A DNA stretch of 5,293 bases from JBBKWQ01 sp037969115 (GTDB lineage: Bacteria; Actinomycetota; Acidimicrobiia; Acidimicrobiales; Ilumatobacteraceae). The position numbers and the translations under genes were made by a program. This document shows, piece by piece, positions 5,004-5,293 of the stretch. Under the pieces are notes generated by a model. It ran no database searches. It saw only the letters and a program-made list of their open reading frames with translations, and was not told the DNA's origin. Each line of letters opens with the position of its first letter. Position 1 is the first letter of the stretch. The DNA lies in contig JBBKWQ010000207.1 of the NCBI GenBank assembly GCA_037969115.1, forward strand, positions 1 to 5,293, written 5' to 3'.

Positions 5004-5293
5004 TCATAAGAAGGCGAAGGCGCCGCGCCGCCGTTTACCGTCGCCGTCGAGATACCTCCCCTTCATCGCCCGAACGTCGAACTCGCAGTCGTACAGCACG
5101 CCGTCGCTTCCCTTCACCTGCCCCGCAACGACGGCGAACGCCGACACGCCGTGGAAGTCGGTGATCGTGCTGGGATCGACGTCGAATCCCATACCGGGAA
5201 TCTCGAGGATCGGCGTGGAAGCGTCGGCCGGGCCCGGGATCCACCAGTGGATGAAACCCACGTTCGGAGCGCCGGTGTCGACACCGCCGGGAA
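5004..5293 (-). CDS. Hypothetical protein, C-terminal 95 residues (5' end beyond the window)
   Basis: The frame is open from the right edge to a TGA at 5004-5006, so the gene begins outside the window. An internal GTG at 5261 is probably not the start because protein-like sequence (PGGVDTGAPN) continues upstream in frame. Visible features are an aromatic HWWIPGP segment, the stretch FDVDPSTITDFHG, a strand-rich AFAVVAGQVKGSDGVLYDCEFDVRAM split over residues 51-76, and a basic end (DGKRRRGAFAFL). One cysteine is present (residue 69 of the visible part). No membrane helix or catalytic motif is recognisable. It is the probable upstream partner of the ORF at 4569-4943, in the same frame and 60 bp away. 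Function is unknown. Confidence 0.62.
   Translation of the reverse strand, partial: PGGVDTGAPNVGFIHWWIPGPADASTPILEIPGMGFDVDPSTITDFHGVSAFAVVAGQVKGSDGVLYDCEFDVRAMKGRYLDGDGKRRRGAFAFL

Noticed and set aside
5004..5006. TGA as a selenocysteine codon
   Set aside because: No convincing selenocysteine insertion hairpin is visible just downstream, the flanking residues match no selenoprotein motif, and an ordinary stop explains the data.
4425..5009. 194-aa plus-strand ORF beyond the GNAT gene
   Set aside because: It overlaps the GNAT C-terminus in another frame and lies opposite the better-supported minus ORF at 4569-4943. Its product is Arg-rich and shadow-like.

Overview
The window is high-GC DNA of actinobacterial character. 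Codons favour G or C in the third position, start regions mostly lack a Shine-Dalgarno sequence, and the left end carries an actinobacterial-type secreted repeat protein. A marine Acidimicrobiia (Ilumatobacter-like) source is my best guess, from the general look of the proteins only; no rRNA or other marker is present to confirm it.

Layout from left to right: (1) the 3' part of a plus-strand gene for an exported protein with a proline-rich linker and three copies of a roughly 110-120 residue beta-rich repeat, each with a cysteine pair; (2) a 7-bp-stem hairpin over its stop codon, followed 11 bp later by the stop of a convergent minus-strand gene; (3) that minus-strand gene, a ProA-like member of the aldehyde dehydrogenase superfamily (499 aa) with an N-terminal extension and an altered catalytic-cysteine motif; (4) a 23-bp divergent intergenic region centred on the perfect palindrome AGCGTACGCT; (5) a plus-strand metallo-beta-lactamase-fold hydrolase of the glyoxalase II / persulfide dioxygenase type; (6) a 93-bp gap, then a plus-strand protein with a tandem-GNAT layout; (7) two minus-strand ORFs running in from the right edge, in one reading frame and separated by a single TGA plus 60 bases. 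I could not name their functions.

The most interesting signal is regulatory. The 23-bp region between the aldehyde dehydrogenase and MBL genes holds two overlapping TACGCT -10-like hexamers, one per strand, created by a single palindrome. They lie 7 and 6 nt from the two divergent ATGs. The acetyltransferase gene has the same geometry (TAGGTT, 7 nt, ATG). Together these suggest leaderless transcription in this organism and a minimal bidirectional promoter.

A functional link among the genes is weak inference. An aldehyde-type dehydrogenase, a thioester or persulfide-type MBL enzyme and a GNAT of mycothiol-synthase-like layout could relate to thiol and aldehyde metabolism, but nothing in the sequence proves it. 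No tRNA, rRNA, CRISPR array, insertion sequence or phage gene was seen, and no gene-free stretch exceeds 300 bases.
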